Shown here one piece after another: positions 13,031 to 14,833 of a stretch of 14,833 nt of DNA. The notes beneath the pieces were generated by a model, which was not told the origin of the DNA, made no database searches, and saw only the letters and a list, made by a program, of their open reading frames with translations. The stretch is taken from contig JAFTXB010000170.1 in the NCBI GenBank assembly GCA_017461825.1, positions 1 to 14,833 on the forward strand, written 5' to 3'. The position numbers were made by a program, and so were the translations under genes. The first letter of the stretch is position 1, and each line of letters opens with the position of its first letter. This DNA comes from Clostridia bacterium. Lineage in GTDB: Bacteria; Bacillota; Clostridia; Oscillospirales; CAG-272.

Positions 13031-14647
13031 TTAGGTATTCTCGGTATCTTCCACCCGTTTCAGGATGTTTTCATAGGTCAAGCCGTAGCTTTCGGCAATG
13101 TCGCGCGCGTAGCTCTTTCCGTCGGGCTTGGCGCGGGTGATGCGGAAGGAGCGTTTGCCCTCGCCCTCAATGCCTGCGACAAGGGTGTCAATGGCAACGC
13201 CACCGTTTGCAAGAGAACGGCGGTTGATGTTGTCGATCTCGGCGGCAAGCTCGTGCAGGTGGGTGGAGAATAGGCAACGGCATCCAACGTGCGCCAGTCC
13301 CGAAAGCACCTCCGCGGCAATGTAGGATGCCTCGTAGCTGCCCGTGGAGGAAAGCGATTCGTCCAGCAAGACTAAGCTGTTTGCCGTGACGCAATCAAAG
13401 ATCTCGCCAAGGCGGGCACATTCCTCGCCAAGACGCCCTTTATCGATGGTGTCCTCGGCACCCGTTGGGAAGTGTGTATAAATTCCGTCGACGGGGGAGA
13501 TTGCCGCCTCCTTTGCGGGGACGTACATTCCAAGCTGGAGCATGACCTGCGAAAGCCCTATGGCGCAGGTAATAACCGATTTACCGCCGCGGTTGGGGCC
13601 TGTCAGGACGTAAATAGCGGCGTTTTTATCAAACGCTATGTCATTTGGGACAATTTCATCCTCGATCTTGAGCGCAACGCAAGGGTTATAAAGCTCGGTT
13701 GCCGTAAAGGCGCGTTCCTCCATGGGACGAATGTCCGGAATGATGAGGGGGCAGCCCCTTTTCTTCAGCGCATCCAGCATTTGCGTTCCTCTTACCAAAA
13801 ACTCAAACTCGGGCATGAGATTGAGCAAAAACTCGGTGTTTTCCAACACGTAGGTCTGCACGATCTTTTTCCAAGAGCGAAGTGAGGATTTGTAAATATC
13901 ATTGATGGCACTGTTAAAGGCAAGGGAGAGTGCCATTTTTTGATTTTCTGATTGCTTCTTTCCAAAGGGGACGAGGTTTGCAATGCAGGTGTAATTGTCG
14001 TTTTTGAAGTTGAGGCGCAGGATCTTGTCCAAAACGTCGCCCGATTTGAAGGATTCGGAGTTGATCGACAGCACACCCGCCGAGCTTGGACGAAGCTGTG
14101 CGTCGAGGTTGACACCGATCGTAACACTTTTGATCTCGCGTACGCGCTGGGTCAGCTCCTCAAGCTTGCTGTTGAGGTCTTTATAATATTCGCTTTCAGC
14201 AAGCTCTGTAACCAGTGTTGCGAGCGAAGTAAAGGCGGGGCTTTTCAGCTTTTCCTTTACATTTGTCAAGCCCTCGTGCAATACGCGGATGCTGGAAACG
14301 TATAATTCGATCTCGGTGATGCTGGAAAGATAGTCGTTGGGGTCGCCGCTGTCTGCCTCCAGGCGGCGGAGCTCCATGATATCGTTGAGCACGGGAACGA
14401 GGCGGTTGAGCATATCGGTAAGCTCGGGGCAGGATAGCATATCGTCAAAGGTTGCCATACGGTAGCGCATGACCTCGGGACTGGTTGTAAAGAATTCGGA
14501 AAGGTCACCGTTTTTCAGATCAAAGACCTCCAAAAGCCCCAGCTCCTGCAAGGTAAACAGGTCGATATCGGGCACCTCGGTGCCGTCGTCGTGGCGCTTT
14601 CTTGTTTCGGGGGTAGGGTATATCAGGCTGAATTCATTGAAATCCAT
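13031..14647 (-). CDS. MutS-family ATPase lacking the mismatch-recognition domain
   Basis: A 538-residue cytosolic protein. The C-terminal half is a MutS-type ABC ATPase: Walker A TGPNRGGKSVIT (G350 to S357), a signature-like region with STGSYEA, Walker B SLVLLDES (D429, E430), and STHLHELA, equivalent to the H-loop. The N-terminal half is helical and resembles the MutS core/lever region (domain III). The N-terminal mismatch-binding domain with its Phe-x-Glu motif is absent, and no C-terminal Smr nuclease domain like that of MutS2 is seen. It is therefore unlikely to be the canonical MutS; the substrate is unknown. The start has AAAGGA 9 bases upstream. It follows the phosphodiesterase gene by 28 bases, so they probably form one operon. 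Confidence 0.85.
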   Translation of the reverse strand: MDFNEFSLIYPTPETRKRHDDGTEVPDIDLFTLQELGLLEVFDLKNGDLSEFFTTSPEVMRYRMATFDDMLSCPELTDMLNRLVPVLNDIMELRRLEADSGDPNDYLSSITEIELYVSSIRVLHEGLTNVKEKLKSPAFTSLATLVTELAESEYYKDLNSKLEELTQRVREIKSVTIGVNLDAQLRPSSAGVLSINSESFKSGDVLDKILRLNFKNDNYTCIANLVPFGKKQSENQKMALSLAFNSAINDIYKSSLRSWKKIVQTYVLENTEFLLNLMPEFEFLVRGTQMLDALKKRGCPLIIPDIRPMEERAFTATELYNPCVALKIEDEIVPNDIAFDKNAAIYVLTGPNRGGKSVITCAIGLSQVMLQLGMYVPAKEAAISPVDGIYTHFPTGAEDTIDKGRLGEECARLGEIFDCVTANSLVLLDESLSSTGSYEASYIAAEVLSGLAHVGCRCLFSTHLHELAAEIDNINRRSLANGGVAIDTLVAGIEGEGKRSFRITRAKPDGKSYARDIAESYGLTYENILKRVEDTENT

Positions 14648-14675
14648 ATCTTTTTATCCTTTCATTCCTGTTGGT

Positions 14676-14833
14676 TCAGAGCGATTCGGTGCGGTAAACA
14701 CCGCCGTCGAGCGCTTTCCAATACGCTGTTTGACCGTCAAGGATCATATACGAGTGCGGGGTGTCCTCTTTGGGGATAGAGACCGAGCCGGGGTTGAGAT
14801 AGGTGAAGGTGGCATAACGGTCGCATTTTGGAA
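14676..14833 (-). CDS. YfcE-type metallophosphoesterase, C-terminal fragment
   Basis: The last 51 codons of a minus-strand gene whose start lies beyond the right edge. The frame reads TFTYLNPGSVSIPKED and then HSYMILDG, which matches the C-terminal NPGS-x-SxP segment of the YfcE/MJ0936 phosphodiesterase family (metal-dependent phosphohydrolases). The catalytic metal ligands lie mainly outside the window. The stop is TGA at 14676-14678. Its short spacing to the MutS-like gene suggests co-transcription. Confidence 0.82.
   Translation of the reverse strand, partial: PKCDRYATFTYLNPGSVSIPKEDTPHSYMILDGQTAYWKALDGGVYRTESL

Overview
The window looks like chromosomal DNA of a low-to-mid GC Bacillota, most likely an uncultured gut-type member of class Clostridia. 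The reasons are the strong AGGAGG-type ribosome binding sites, several TTG starts, sigma-A promoters of the form TTGCTT/TTGACA-17-TATAAT, an extended Clostridia-type PRPP synthetase, and the family make-up of the genes. The genus cannot be read from the sequence alone.

Layout. 1-430: the 3' end of a group II intron (maturase C-terminus, domains V and VI) followed by a short open frame that looks like the 3' exon of the gene it interrupted. 441-628: a tRNA-Ser(CGA) gene on the minus strand with its own promoter and terminator. 751-3585: a rhamnulokinase gene (rhaB) followed by a divergent ribose-phosphate pyrophosphokinase gene (prs). 3632-7775: a large terminator-like hairpin with a LacI/PurR-like palindrome on its 5' arm, a clear promoter, and a three-gene overlapping operon for surface polysaccharide: a polyprenyl-phosphate sugar-1-phosphate transferase, a GT4 glycosyltransferase and an O-antigen ligase/polymerase-like membrane protein. 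7782-8361: a convergent terminator, a small membrane-anchored protein on the minus strand, and its divergent junction with the next gene. 8362-11400: a class A penicillin-binding protein, then a TspO/MBR-like membrane protein whose RBS and TTG start lie inside a terminator hairpin.

11399-12961 is an accessory strip. It holds a roughly 0.3-kb non-coding palindromic element whose two ends are outward-facing terminator hairpins in inverted orientation, a DUF2695 gene with an almost consensus promoter, a third copy of the same hairpin, and an AT-rich DUF5131 (phage Gp37/Gp68) gene. 12993-14833 is minus-strand housekeeping DNA: a MutS-like ATPase lacking the mismatch-recognition domain, downstream of the C-terminus of a YfcE-type phosphodiesterase, closed by a strong bidirectional terminator.

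Together the centre of the window concerns the cell envelope (polysaccharide initiation, elongation and polymerisation, then peptidoglycan synthesis). No complete defence, CRISPR or prophage system is visible. The most unusual parts are the tandem alternative hairpins before the TspO-like gene, the inverted terminator-ended element, the PurR-like palindrome and the intron inserted close to a stop codon.
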